Below, in pieces: positions 17,627 to 26,358 of a stretch of DNA of 64,000 nt. Numbering within the stretch: position 1 is the first letter of the stretch; the number at the start of each line of letters is the position of its first letter. The position numbers were made by a program, and so were the translations under genes. Below the pieces are notes generated by a model. The model was not told where the DNA came from. It ran no database searches and worked only from the letters and a program-made list of their open reading frames with translations. Location of the stretch: contig DOTD01000072.1 of NCBI GenBank assembly GCA_003513005.1, positions 1-64,000 on the forward strand, in the 5' to 3' direction. This DNA is from Desulfotomaculum sp. GTDB lineage: Bacteria; Bacillota; Desulfotomaculia; Desulfotomaculales; Nap2-2B.

Positions 17627-18664
17627 TTATCCCACAATCAAAGCTAAATTTTTATCGTATGGTGGCGTGACCACCCCTCGTTCTGTTATAATGGCGGCGA
17701 TTAAAACGTTTGGTGTAACATCGAAGGCGGGGTTCCATACTTTTACCCCTTCAGGGGCAATCATCTGGCCTGAAATATATGTTACCTCAAGATAATTTCT
17801 TTCTTCTATCGGGATATCTTTCCCCTGTTTTAGTTTTAAATCTATTGTTGAAACAGGCGCAGCGACATAAAAAGGTATTTTGTGTTCTCTGGCCAGCAGG
17901 GCAACTCCATATGTTCCGATCTTATTGGCCGTATCGCCGTTTGCCGCTATTCTGTCAGCTCCTACGATAACCAGGTCAACCATTTGCTGAGCCATCAGGC
18001 TTGCCGCCATATTATCAGTAATCAGTGTGACAGGTATCTTTTCCTGGACCATTTCCCATGCGGTAAGACGGGCGCCCTGTAAAAGAGGTCTTGTTTCATC
18101 CGCAAAAACACTTACTTCTTTTCCAGCTTCCTTGGCAGCCCTGATTACACCCAGCGCGGTTCCGTAACCTGCTGTTGCAAGAGCGCCTGCGTTGCAATGG
18201 GTTAAAATCCTTGCTTTATCCGGAATCAGTTTTTCTCCATAATTTCCGATGGATTTATTAGCATTTATATCTTCTGATAAAATTGCGTGAGCTTCTTGGA
18301 GAAGCACACTTTTCAGATACTCCGGGGTAAGCGAAGATGCAGCTGCCTCGTTCATTTTTTGCAGCATGCGTTCCAAAGCCCAACGCAGGTTTACTGCGGT
18401 TGGGCGGGTGAGCCACAATTCTTGAGCTATCCTTTTCGCTTCCGCTATCAAATCCTCGCCGGTGATAAATTGTTTTTCTAATAAACCCAGGACAAGTCCA
18501 TAAGCCGCGGCTACACCTATAGCCGGCGCTCCCCTGACGCTTAAATCCCTGATTGCTTGGGCAACTGTTTCGTAGTCTTTACATCTTATGTATTCCACTT
18601 TTTGCGGAAGCCTGGTCTGATCAAGAAGTAATAGTGAATCTTTTTCCCAGCGCATTGTATCCAT
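17627..18664 (-). CDS. mtnA: methylthioribose-1-phosphate isomerase
   Basis: Isomerises 5-methylthioribose 1-phosphate (and 5-deoxyribose 1-phosphate in promiscuous members) to the ribulose 1-phosphate. The 345-residue protein has RGAPAIG, the catalytic Cys in THCNAGALATAGYGTALG and the catalytic Asp in GADRIAANGDTANKIGTYG. ATG at 18664 overlaps the stop of the upstream phosphorylase as TAATG. An upstream in-frame start at 18706 would run into that gene and is rejected. Confidence 0.95.
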   Translation of the reverse strand: MDTMRWEKDSLLLLDQTRLPQKVEYIRCKDYETVAQAIRDLSVRGAPAIGVAAAYGLVLGLLEKQFITGEDLIAEAKRIAQELWLTRPTAVNLRWALERMLQKMNEAAASSLTPEYLKSVLLQEAHAILSEDINANKSIGNYGEKLIPDKARILTHCNAGALATAGYGTALGVIRAAKEAGKEVSVFADETRPLLQGARLTAWEMVQEKIPVTLITDNMAASLMAQQMVDLVIVGADRIAANGDTANKIGTYGVALLAREHKIPFYVAAPVSTIDLKLKQGKDIPIEERNYLEVTYISGQMIAPEGVKVWNPAFDVTPNVLIAAIITERGVVTPPYDKNLALIVG

Positions 18665-19449
18665 TAAATCATCTGCCCCTTGATTAGGGATTCCTGACAT
18701 GAACATGCCCGTGAAAGATCCAGAACTTCAATTGTTTTTTGCAAAAGGGCATTTATGTTTACGGCATTCTGGGTCATTGTGTCAACAACTTCATTATGTG
18801 AAAGCGCACGCAATGATGAAATACCGGCCGCAAAATTTGTGATCAAAGCAATTGCCGCGTAACAGATACCTGCTTCCCTGGCCAGGACTGCTTCCGGGAC
18901 ACCTGTCATACCTATGACGTCTCCGCCTAAAGAATTGTACATCCGTGTTTCAGCAGGCGTTTCAAACCTCGGGCCTTCAGTGCAGACATATGTTCCTCCA
19001 TAATGGCAAGCCAGACCAAGTTGTTTGGTAGTTACGGCAAGCAGTCTGCGCAGGTATGTACAATACGGAGTTGTCATGTCCAGGTGGAGGACTTCTTTTT
19101 CCTGGAAGGTTTGCTGCCGGGACCTGGTGAAATCCAGAAACTGATTTACAAGAACAATTTCTCCAGGTTTTAAGTCTGTGCTTAGAGAACCAACAGCGGC
19201 CAGGGCTAAAATGACTTTTACGCCCAAAGTTTTTAAGCCCCATATATTTGCCCTGTAATTGATCAGATGAGGAGGCACTGTATGACCTTCACCGTGGCGC
19301 GCAATAAAAACAACTTCCTTGTCATGCAAACGCCCGCAATTAATATTTACTTGCCCATAGGGAGTATCCAGTACTTCCTTCCGGGGATTTTCAAGCATTC
19401 CGGCATTATAAATTCCAGTGCCGCCGATAATGCCAGCAAGTTTTGCCAT
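18664..19449 (-). CDS. second MtnP-family phosphorylase, possible 6-oxopurine (MTI/5'-deoxyinosine) specificity
   Basis: A 261-residue paralogue of the MtnP at 14.2 kb. The shared core is GIIGGTGIY, ARHGEGHTVPPHLINYRAN, CTEGPRFETPAE and GMTGVPEAVLARE. At the base-recognition site it reads ITNFAAG, so Asn205 and Ala207 replace the two Asp residues of MTA phosphorylases. Asn at this place is the hallmark of 6-oxopurine nucleoside phosphorylases. It may therefore act on methylthioinosine, 5'-deoxyinosine, inosine or guanosine (inference). It overlaps mtnA by one base and probably feeds it. Confidence 0.88.
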   Translation of the reverse strand: MAKLAGIIGGTGIYNAGMLENPRKEVLDTPYGQVNINCGRLHDKEVVFIARHGEGHTVPPHLINYRANIWGLKTLGVKVILALAAVGSLSTDLKPGEIVLVNQFLDFTRSRQQTFQEKEVLHLDMTTPYCTYLRRLLAVTTKQLGLACHYGGTYVCTEGPRFETPAETRMYNSLGGDVIGMTGVPEAVLAREAGICYAAIALITNFAAGISSLRALSHNEVVDTMTQNAVNINALLQKTIEVLDLSRACSCQESLIKGQMI

Positions 19450-19473
19450 ATCCGGCCACTCCGAATCAATGCT

Positions 19474-20382
19474 CTAGGCAAACAAAGCATCGACAAACTC
19501 TTCAGCATTAAAGGGCTGCAGGTCGTCAATCTTTTCTCCGACGCCGACAAATTTTACCGGCGTGCCCAGAGCGCCTTTTATTCCGATTATTATGCCTCCC
19601 TTGGCAGTGCTGTCCAGTTTTGTCAGCACTATTCCCGTTACTCCCATGATGGCGCCGAATGCTTTGGCCTGAGTTAAAGCGTTCTGACCGTTTGTAGCAT
19701 CCAGGACAAGCAGCACCTCTTGAGGCGCTCCCTGTGTTTCCCGGGATAAAACGCGCGCGATCTTTTTAAGTTCTTCCATAAGGTTGCTTTTTATGTGCAG
19801 CCTTCCTGCCGTATCTACAATAAGGATATCCGCTTTGCGTGCCTTGGCAGCCTGCAGGGCGTCGAAAGCAACTGCGGCAGGATCTGATCTTTCCTGGTGT
19901 TTGATAACCTCGGCGCCGGCCCTGCTGCTTAGAATCTCCAGTTGATCTATGGCCGCTGCCCTGAAAGTGTCTGCGGCTGCGATAATAACCTTCCTGCCGT
20001 CCTGTACAAACCGGTGAGCCAGTTTGCCGGTTGTTGTTGTCTTTCCGGTACCGTTTACGCCTATGACCAGAATAACGGTAGGCGGTTCCCCTATATTCAG
20101 AGTGTTTGTTCCTTTTTCAAGGGTATCTCTAATTATTTCTTTAAGCAAAGGTTTTAAACCGGCAGGATCTTTTATTTTTCGCTCCTTTACTGTTTGGCGA
20201 AGCTTGTCTACGAGTTCGGCGGAAACTTCAGCGCCGACATCAGCCTGGATTAAAATATCTTCAAGTTCGTCGTAGATATCTTCATCAATGGCTTTTTTCC
20301 CGGTTACTAATTCTTCTACTTTGCCGACCAGGTTCTGTCTGGTTTTAGACAGTCCTTTTTTTAGCTTATCAAAAAAAGACAT
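19474..20382 (-). CDS. ftsY: signal recognition particle receptor FtsY
   Basis: GTPase receptor that docks SRP-ribosome complexes at the membrane. The 302-residue protein has the N domain (1-95) and the G domain with the P-loop GVNGTGKTTTTGKLAHR, DTFRAAA, DTAGRLHIKSNLM and TKLDSTAKGG. The acidic A domain is absent, as in many Firmicutes. It lies eight bases after rnc with no smc between. Confidence 0.97.
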   Translation of the reverse strand: MSFFDKLKKGLSKTRQNLVGKVEELVTGKKAIDEDIYDELEDILIQADVGAEVSAELVDKLRQTVKERKIKDPAGLKPLLKEIIRDTLEKGTNTLNIGEPPTVILVIGVNGTGKTTTTGKLAHRFVQDGRKVIIAAADTFRAAAIDQLEILSSRAGAEVIKHQERSDPAAVAFDALQAAKARKADILIVDTAGRLHIKSNLMEELKKIARVLSRETQGAPQEVLLVLDATNGQNALTQAKAFGAIMGVTGIVLTKLDSTAKGGIIIGIKGALGTPVKFVGVGEKIDDLQPFNAEEFVDALFA

Positions 20383-20390
20383 TTTTCCCC

Positions 20391-21107
20391 CTATGGTGTT
20401 TCGCTCCTGATCTTTTCCAATGCCTGGCGGGCAGCCTGCTGTTCCGCTTCTTTCTTGGAGCGCCCTTTTCCCCGTCCAATTTCTTTTCCGCAGCTATAGA
20501 CTCCTGAGGTGAATAACTTGTTATGATCAGGACCTTCTTCATTGATTATTGCATAATTAACAGGTTCGGGACCTCTCTGCTGAAGAAATTCCTGAAGTTC
20601 GGTCTTGTAATCCTTTCCGGCGCGTCCTTCCATAAGATCGTTAATTACTGCTGTTAGACTGTCAATTGCTACCAGTGCTGCCCGATCCAACCCCTGGTCT
20701 AAAAAAATTGCCCCCAGTAATGCCTCGAAAGCATCTGCAAGAATAGACGGCCGGTTTCTACCTCCGGAATATTCTTCACCTCTTCCGATAAAAAGACAAT
20801 CTCCAAGATTTAGTTCTTTAGCTGCCCTGGCCAGAGACGGCTCACAGACAAGAGTTGACCTGATTTTGGTTAACTCTCCTTCGGCGCTGCCGGGGTATGT
20901 TTTAAAAAGATAATTGCTAATCGAAAGTTCTAATACGGCATCGCCTAGAAATTCAAGACGCTGGTTGTCTTCAAGATCCTGTGTCTTGTTTTCGTATGCA
21001 TGTGAACCATGAGTCAAAGCTGTTTGTAAAAGTATTTCATTGTTCCAGGCAAATCCAAGCGCATCTTTCAAACTGCCGATATTCTGCCTGATGTTGGATT
21101 CGTGCAT
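20391..21107 (-). CDS. rnc: ribonuclease III
   Basis: Double-strand-specific RNase for rRNA and mRNA processing. The 238-residue protein has the signature NQRLEFLGDAVLELSISNYL in the nuclease domain, the second acidic site DAFEALLGAIFLDQG, and a C-terminal dsRNA-binding domain (TELQEFLQQRG to EAEQQAARQALEKI). ATG at 21107, four bases past the fabF stop and after GAAGGA, is chosen; the longer frame from 21158 would overlap fabF. Confidence 0.97.
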   Translation of the reverse strand: MHESNIRQNIGSLKDALGFAWNNEILLQTALTHGSHAYENKTQDLEDNQRLEFLGDAVLELSISNYLFKTYPGSAEGELTKIRSTLVCEPSLARAAKELNLGDCLFIGRGEEYSGGRNRPSILADAFEALLGAIFLDQGLDRAALVAIDSLTAVINDLMEGRAGKDYKTELQEFLQQRGPEPVNYAIINEEGPDHNKLFTSGVYSCGKEIGRGKGRSKKEAEQQAARQALEKIRSETP

Positions 21108-21111
21108 TTTC

Positions 21112-22353
21112 TTATCCTTCGAACTCCCTGAACAGCAAAGATACGTTATGACCGCCAAATCCGAGTGAATTGTTCAGAGCGATCTTGACGGGCATTGGAC
21201 GCGCCTTATTCGGAACATAATCAAGATCACATTCCGGATCGGGATGATCATAATTTATAGTTGGGGGAACTACCTTCTTGCAAATAGTCATTACACATGT
21301 GACCGCTTCAACTCCTCCTGCTGCTCCTAGAAGATGACCGGTCATGGACTTGGTGGAACTTACGGCGAGGCGCCCTGTTGAACCATTAAAGAGATGTTTT
21401 ATGGCCATTGTTTCAACCTTATCGCCAAGAGGTGTGGATGTGCCGTGAGCATTTATATAATCTATATCGCTGGTTGAAACACCGGCATCCAACATCGCCA
21501 GTTCCATGGCTTTTGCGGCTCCTTTGCCGTCGGGTTCAGGGGCTGTAATGTGATATGCGTCACAAGTACACCCGTAACCGGCAATTTCGGCATATATTTT
21601 AGCGCCGCGTACAAGCGCATGTTCCAACTTTTCTAAAACCAACATGGCGGCTCCCTCGCCAATTACAAAACCGTCGCGGTTTGAATCGAAGGGCCTGCTG
21701 GCTTTTTTGGGTTCCTCGTTGTAAGTGGACATTGCCTTCATGGAGCAGAAACCTGCAATAGCTAACGGGGTTATGGGAGCTTCCGCGCCGCCGGCAATCA
21801 TCACATCGGTGTAACCTTGCTTAATAAGACTGTATGCGTCTCCAAGAGCGTTGTTGCCGGATGCGCAGGCACTGACCGTAGCCATATTATACCCTCTTAA
21901 ACCATATGCAATAGCTATTTGGCCGGCGCCCATATTGGGAATCAGCATGGTTATGAAAAATGGGCTTATCCTGTCAGGTCCGCGGTTTATTAGAATGTTA
22001 TGCTGTTCTTCAAGCGTCCCTATCCCGCCGATACCCGAGCCAAGAATCACTCCAATGCGTTCCCTGTTCAATGTTTCCAGCTTTAATTCTGCGTCTTTAA
22101 TTGCTTGACCAGCAGCCGCCATGGCAAAATGGGTAAAGCGGTCCATTCGCCTGGCTTCTTTTTTCTCAAGAAAATCTGTCGGATTGAAGTCCTTTATTTC
22201 GGCAGCAATCCGCGTGGCGTAATTTTCAGTATCAAAAAAGGTAATATAATCTACACCGGAAATCCCTGATGTTAGATTTGCCCAAAAATTTTCCACATCT
22301 AATCCTAAAGGAGAAATAACTCCCATGCCTGTAATTACCACACGGTTTTGCAA
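21112..22353 (-). CDS. fabF: beta-ketoacyl-ACP synthase II
   Basis: Condenses malonyl-ACP with acyl-ACP in chain elongation. The 413-residue protein has the nucleophile in VSACASGNNALGDA and the two His in NAHGTSTPLGD and TGHLLGAAGGVE. The start is TTG at 22353, eight bases after GGGAGG. It belongs to the acpP-fabF-rnc part of the fatty acid operon. Confidence 0.97.
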   Translation of the reverse strand: MQNRVVITGMGVISPLGLDVENFWANLTSGISGVDYITFFDTENYATRIAAEIKDFNPTDFLEKKEARRMDRFTHFAMAAAGQAIKDAELKLETLNRERIGVILGSGIGGIGTLEEQHNILINRGPDRISPFFITMLIPNMGAGQIAIAYGLRGYNMATVSACASGNNALGDAYSLIKQGYTDVMIAGGAEAPITPLAIAGFCSMKAMSTYNEEPKKASRPFDSNRDGFVIGEGAAMLVLEKLEHALVRGAKIYAEIAGYGCTCDAYHITAPEPDGKGAAKAMELAMLDAGVSTSDIDYINAHGTSTPLGDKVETMAIKHLFNGSTGRLAVSSTKSMTGHLLGAAGGVEAVTCVMTICKKVVPPTINYDHPDPECDLDYVPNKARPMPVKIALNNSLGFGGHNVSLLFREFEG

Positions 22354-22415
22354 ACCTTAAACCTCCCTGCAATAAAAAATTAAGCCTGTTTTTAAAACCT
22401 GTACTTAGACACGGT

Positions 22416-22658
22416 CTACCTGTGATCTTGAATATATTTGACTGCCTGACCGACTGTTCTAATTTTTTCTGCGTTTTCATCTGGAATAACTATATCAAAT
22501 TCTTCTTCAAAAGCCATGACAAGTTCGACTATATCCAAAGAATCCGCCCCAAGGTCTTCGATGAAAGAAGAATCTAAGTTTACTTCTTCTTCCTCAACAC
22601 CAAGCTGTTCTACTATTATTGCTTTTACTTTTTCTGCGATAGATTCCTGACTGGACAT
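22416..22658 (-). CDS. acpP: acyl carrier protein
   Basis: Carries growing acyl chains on 4'-phosphopantetheine attached to Ser40 in LGADSLDIVEL. Eighty residues, acidic, normal length. ATG at 22658 follows AAAAGGAGGTG, one of the strongest ribosome-binding sites in the window, as expected for an abundant protein. Confidence 0.98.
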   Translation of the reverse strand: MSSQESIAEKVKAIIVEQLGVEEEEVNLDSSFIEDLGADSLDIVELVMAFEEEFDIVIPDENAEKIRTVGQAVKYIQDHR

Positions 22659-22694
22659 TTTTTCACCTCCTTTTCTTTTTTTATAGCATTATAT

Positions 22695-23438
22695 TTATAC
22701 TGCGATACCGCCATCCACTATAATGGTCTGGCCGGTTATATAGCTTGCCGCATCGCTGGCCAGGAAAACTGCCACCGAACCTATTTCCTCCGGTCTTCCC
22801 AGGCGTCTCAGGGCGATGCGGGAGAGCATTTTCTCCCTGAATGCTTCCGGAAGGCTTTGCGTCATGTCAGTTTCAATGTATCCCGGAGCAATTGCATTTA
22901 CAGTAATCTTTCTCGAACCCAGTTCCTGCGCGACCGATTTTGTAAATGCAATTAGTCCGCCTTTACTGGCTGCATAATTTGCCTGACCGACGTTTCCTGT
23001 ATAAGCAATAATGGAACTAATGTTAATTATTCGTCCCCATTTCGCTTTGAGCATAGGTCGTGTTACAGCTCTTACACAGTTGAAGGCGCCTTTGAGATTG
23101 ATCGAAAGAACGCTGTCCCAGTCTTCATCACGAAGCGATACAACCAGATTGTCCCGGGTAACGCCGGCGTTGTTAACCAGGATATCTACACGTCCCAACT
23201 GTTTTACGGCGAATTGGATCATTGACGAGGCCTGCTCCGGATCAGCGACATTTGCCCGGTAGGCGATTGCCTGACGGCCAAATTTTTCAATATCGCTGCA
23301 TACCTTTTCCGCAGCCTCTGCGTCATTAGTAAAATTTACCAGTACATCCGCTCCCGATTCAGCCAGGGACATGGCGATTGCGCGTCCTATGCCCCTGGAG
23401 GCCCCCGTAACAACAGCCTTTTTGCCGTTAAGGACCAT
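22695..23438 (-). CDS. fabG: 3-oxoacyl-ACP reductase FabG
   Basis: NADPH-dependent short-chain dehydrogenase that reduces beta-ketoacyl-ACP. It has VTGASRGIGRAI at the cofactor site, NNAGVTRDNL, the catalytic Ser in INISSI and YAASKGG (Tyr and Lys). ATG at 23438 follows GGGGAGG by eight bases and lies one base after the fabD stop; the longer frame from 23477 would lie inside fabD. 247 residues, normal length. Confidence 0.97.
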   Translation of the reverse strand: MVLNGKKAVVTGASRGIGRAIAMSLAESGADVLVNFTNDAEAAEKVCSDIEKFGRQAIAYRANVADPEQASSMIQFAVKQLGRVDILVNNAGVTRDNLVVSLRDEDWDSVLSINLKGAFNCVRAVTRPMLKAKWGRIINISSIIAYTGNVGQANYAASKGGLIAFTKSVAQELGSRKITVNAIAPGYIETDMTQSLPEAFREKMLSRIALRRLGRPEEIGSVAVFLASDAASYITGQTIIVDGGIAV

Positions 23439-23439
23439 T

Positions 23440-24378
23440 TTAGCCAGCCTCCCCGGGTTGCATAAGAAATTTTTCAATTGACTCCGGGTTTTCGGTATTT
23501 GCTATGGATACTTTCCTGCTTATTTTTTTTAGAAGGCCGGTTAAAACATTTCCGGGGCCTGCTTCTATAAAAGACTCAAAATCATTTACCAGGCGTACCA
23601 TGCTTTCTTCCCAGCGAACAGGGCTGTATACCTGTTCAACAAGAAACCTGCGGACATCGTCCCCTTTTGTAACGTAATCCGCTGAAACGTTAGCTACAAC
23701 CGGTATCCGGGGGTCTTTAATCTCTACGGCGGCCAGCTCGGCGGCCATTTTATCCCCTGCCGGCCGCAAAAGAGTGGAGTGGAAGGGTGCGCTTACGGCC
23801 AGAGGAATACATCTTTTTGCCCCTGCTTCTTTAGCCAGGATTTTGGCCCTTTCCAAAGCCTCATTCTCACCTGCGATAACCACCTGTCCGGGACAGTTAA
23901 AATTAGCCACGTCAACAATTTTACCCTCAGATCTTACCTCGCTGCAGACCCTTGTAATCTCCGGCGCATCGAGGCCCAGAACAGCCACCATGCCGCCCGT
24001 GCCCAGCGGTACCGTCTCCTGCATATATTGACCCCTTTTGCGTACAAGCATTAAGCCGTCCGCAAAGGAAATTGACCCCGCTGTTGCAAGGGCGCTGTAT
24101 TCTCCAAGACTGTGGCCGGCAGCCGCAGAAGGTTCGATACCCCTTTCCAGCAGTACCCTGGCGCAGGCTACACTGAAAGTATAGATTGCCGGTTGTGCGT
24201 TAATAGTTTTTTGAAGTTCCTCTTCAGGGCCTTCAAAACACAGTTTGCTCAAGGAAAAACCTAAAATCTCATCTGCTGATTCAAAAATCTCTCTCACCGC
24301 GGGATACTGATCATATAATTTTTTGCCCATACCGGCATATTGCGCACCCTGTCCGGGAAAGAGAAAAACTGCTTTCAT
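23440..24378 (-). CDS. fabD: malonyl-CoA:ACP transacylase
   Basis: Loads malonyl groups onto ACP. The 312-residue protein has FPGQGAQYAGMGK at the N-terminus, the nucleophile in GHSLGEYSALA and the catalytic His in SAPFHSTLL. ATG at 24378 overlaps the fabK TGA by four bases. Confidence 0.97.
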   Translation of the reverse strand: MKAVFLFPGQGAQYAGMGKKLYDQYPAVREIFESADEILGFSLSKLCFEGPEEELQKTINAQPAIYTFSVACARVLLERGIEPSAAAGHSLGEYSALATAGSISFADGLMLVRKRGQYMQETVPLGTGGMVAVLGLDAPEITRVCSEVRSEGKIVDVANFNCPGQVVIAGENEALERAKILAKEAGAKRCIPLAVSAPFHSTLLRPAGDKMAAELAAVEIKDPRIPVVANVSADYVTKGDDVRRFLVEQVYSPVRWEESMVRLVNDFESFIEAGPGNVLTGLLKKISRKVSIANTENPESIEKFLMQPGEAG

Positions 24379-25370
24379 CTGTTGAATTCACCACCTATAG
24401 GAGCAAGATTTTGAAGTATTTTGGCAGCGCCCTGGACAACATCCAGAATTATTTCACGGGCGGTTTGGATCTCTTTGACCATTGCCGACACCTGCCCGGC
24501 CATAACTGATCCATGTTCTGTGTCCCCTTCCACCATTGCGGCATGAAGTCGTCCCACACCCAGATTTTCTATTTCTTCTGCTGGCGCCCGGCGGTTTTCC
24601 AAATCCTCGTATTTCCTGGTTAGTTTATTCCGGATCACACGCACAGGATGGCCTATACTGTGGCCTGTAACAATAGTGTCCCTATCCTTTGCTTTAATGA
24701 TCATCTGCTTGACATTGGGATGAATAGTACATTCCTTTGCGCACATGAAACGGGTGCCCATCTGGACCCCGACAGCTCCCAGGCATAATGCCGCTGCCAA
24801 ACCGCGGCCGTCAAAGATTCCACCGGCGGCAATTACAGGTTCCTGAACTGCCTCCACTATCTGGGGAACAAGAGCCATCGTCCCAAGGTCGCCCACGTGT
24901 CCACCGCTTTCCATGCCTTCGGCAATAACAGCATTAACCCCGTTGCGGACCAGACGTTTGGCAAGGGCTACGGACGACACTACAGGAATTACCTTGACGC
25001 CGGCGCCTTGTAAATCGGGAAGATACTTGCCGGGGTTGCCTGCCCCGGTGGTAATTACATGTACTCTTTCCTCAATAATTACCCTGAGGACATCCTCAAC
25101 ATACGGGGAAAGCAGCAGAACATTAACACCGAAAGGTTTGTTTGTCAACTCTTTGGCCAATCGGACCTGTTCCCGCACCCAACTTGCTTCGGCGGTCCCG
25201 GAACCAATTATTCCAAGGCCACCGGCTTCACTTACAGCTGCAGCCAGATGTGCTGTTGATACCCAGGCCATTCCTCCCTGGATAACAGGGTATTCAATTC
25301 CTAAAAGTTCGCACAACCTTGTATGGATTGGACACGCCTCCTTAAAAGCTAGTGTGGTTCCGGTAATCAT
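24375..25370 (-). CDS. fabK: enoyl-ACP reductase II (FMN-type FabK)
   Basis: Flavin-dependent enoyl-ACP reductase, the last step of the elongation cycle. It has LLGIEYPVIQGGMAWVST, EGMESGGHVG (FMN phosphate region), IAAGGIFDGRG and GVQMGTRFM. The ORF as delimited starts at an ATG 29 bases inside fabH. However, AAGGAGG directly after the fabH stop points to a start around 25328, where the codon is ATC and homologues begin (IHTRLCELLG). The start is thus unsettled. FabK rather than FabI means the organism should resist triclosan-like FabI inhibitors (family knowledge). Confidence 0.93.
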   Translation of the reverse strand: MITGTTLAFKEACPIHTRLCELLGIEYPVIQGGMAWVSTAHLAAAVSEAGGLGIIGSGTAEASWVREQVRLAKELTNKPFGVNVLLLSPYVEDVLRVIIEERVHVITTGAGNPGKYLPDLQGAGVKVIPVVSSVALAKRLVRNGVNAVIAEGMESGGHVGDLGTMALVPQIVEAVQEPVIAAGGIFDGRGLAAALCLGAVGVQMGTRFMCAKECTIHPNVKQMIIKAKDRDTIVTGHSIGHPVRVIRNKLTRKYEDLENRRAPAEEIENLGVGRLHAAMVEGDTEHGSVMAGQVSAMVKEIQTAREIILDVVQGAAKILQNLAPIGGEFNR

Positions 25371-26358
25371 ACCATTTCATTGCCAGAGCGCCCCAGGTAA
25401 GTCCGGCGCCAAAACTAGCCATAACTATATGTTGACCGTCGTTTATCTTATTTTCCTGTAAAGATTCGTATAGTGCCAGCGGGAGTGTCGCCGAGGAAGT
25501 ATTCCCATAACGATCAACATTGACTGCTACCTTATCAAGAGGTACGTTTAAACGTTTGGCGGCTGTTTCTATAATGCGCAGGTTTGCCTGATGAGGAATC
25601 AGATAATCTATATCACTGCGGGTCAATCCTGCCTCGTTCAGGACATCCAGGCAGCATTCTTCAATGTTCCTGACGGCAAATTTAAAGACCTCCCTGCCGT
25701 GCATATGTAAAAAATGAAGCTTTTTATCTAATGTTTCTTTTGACGCCGGAAACTGGGTCAGCCCACCGGGAAAGGTTAACAAGTGGGCGCCTGAACCGTC
25801 CGATCTTATGCTGCTGGAGAGAATCCCGTACCCATCCGGGACCGGACCCATTATCACAGCGCCGGCTGCATCGCCGAAGAGGATGCATGTATTGCGGTCC
25901 TCCCAGTTAACAACCCTTGACATGCACTCGGCGCCGATTAAAAGGATCCTGCTGCAAAAGCCGCTGACAATAAATTGGCTTGCAATTACCATCCCGTATA
26001 GAAAAGATGTGCATCCGGCCTGCAAATCAAACGCTCCCACTTTACGCGCTCCCAGTTTGTCCTGCACAATACAGGCAGTAGCGGGAAACAACATGTCGGG
26101 AGTGTTGGTGGCTACGATGATTAGATCTATCTCGTCCACTTTTACTCCAGCATCAGCAATAGCTTTCTTTGCCGCTTCAGTCGCCATATCAGAAGTTAAC
26201 TGATCTGGTTCGGCGATGCGCCTTTCCCTGATACCCGTCCGTGTTACTATCCATTCGTCCCCGGTGTCCACTATTTTCTCCAGGTCCTGGTTAGTCAATT
26301 TGCGTTCTGGTGTATAAATGCCAATTCCCAGAATACCTGCTTGTCGATCATTGTACAT
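25342..26358 (-). CDS. fabH: beta-ketoacyl-ACP synthase III
   Basis: Starts fatty acid synthesis by condensing acyl-CoA with malonyl-ACP. The 338-residue protein has Cys116 in LQAGCTSFLYG, the His in IPHQANLRI and the Asn in RYGNTSSATLPL. ATG at 26358 overlaps the 3' end of plsX by 11 bases. Confidence 0.97.
   Translation of the reverse strand: MYNDRQAGILGIGIYTPERKLTNQDLEKIVDTGDEWIVTRTGIRERRIAEPDQLTSDMATEAAKKAIADAGVKVDEIDLIIVATNTPDMLFPATACIVQDKLGARKVGAFDLQAGCTSFLYGMVIASQFIVSGFCSRILLIGAECMSRVVNWEDRNTCILFGDAAGAVIMGPVPDGYGILSSSIRSDGSGAHLLTFPGGLTQFPASKETLDKKLHFLHMHGREVFKFAVRNIEECCLDVLNEAGLTRSDIDYLIPHQANLRIIETAAKRLNVPLDKVAVNVDRYGNTSSATLPLALYESLQENKINDGQHIVMASFGAGLTWGALAMKWYDYRNHTSF

Noticed and set aside
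24913..25461. A long plus-strand frame (182 residues) across fabK and fabH
   Set aside because: It is the antisense shadow of two clear fatty acid genes, and its composition (Ser/Thr/Pro-rich) and lack of a ribosome-binding site argue against coding.
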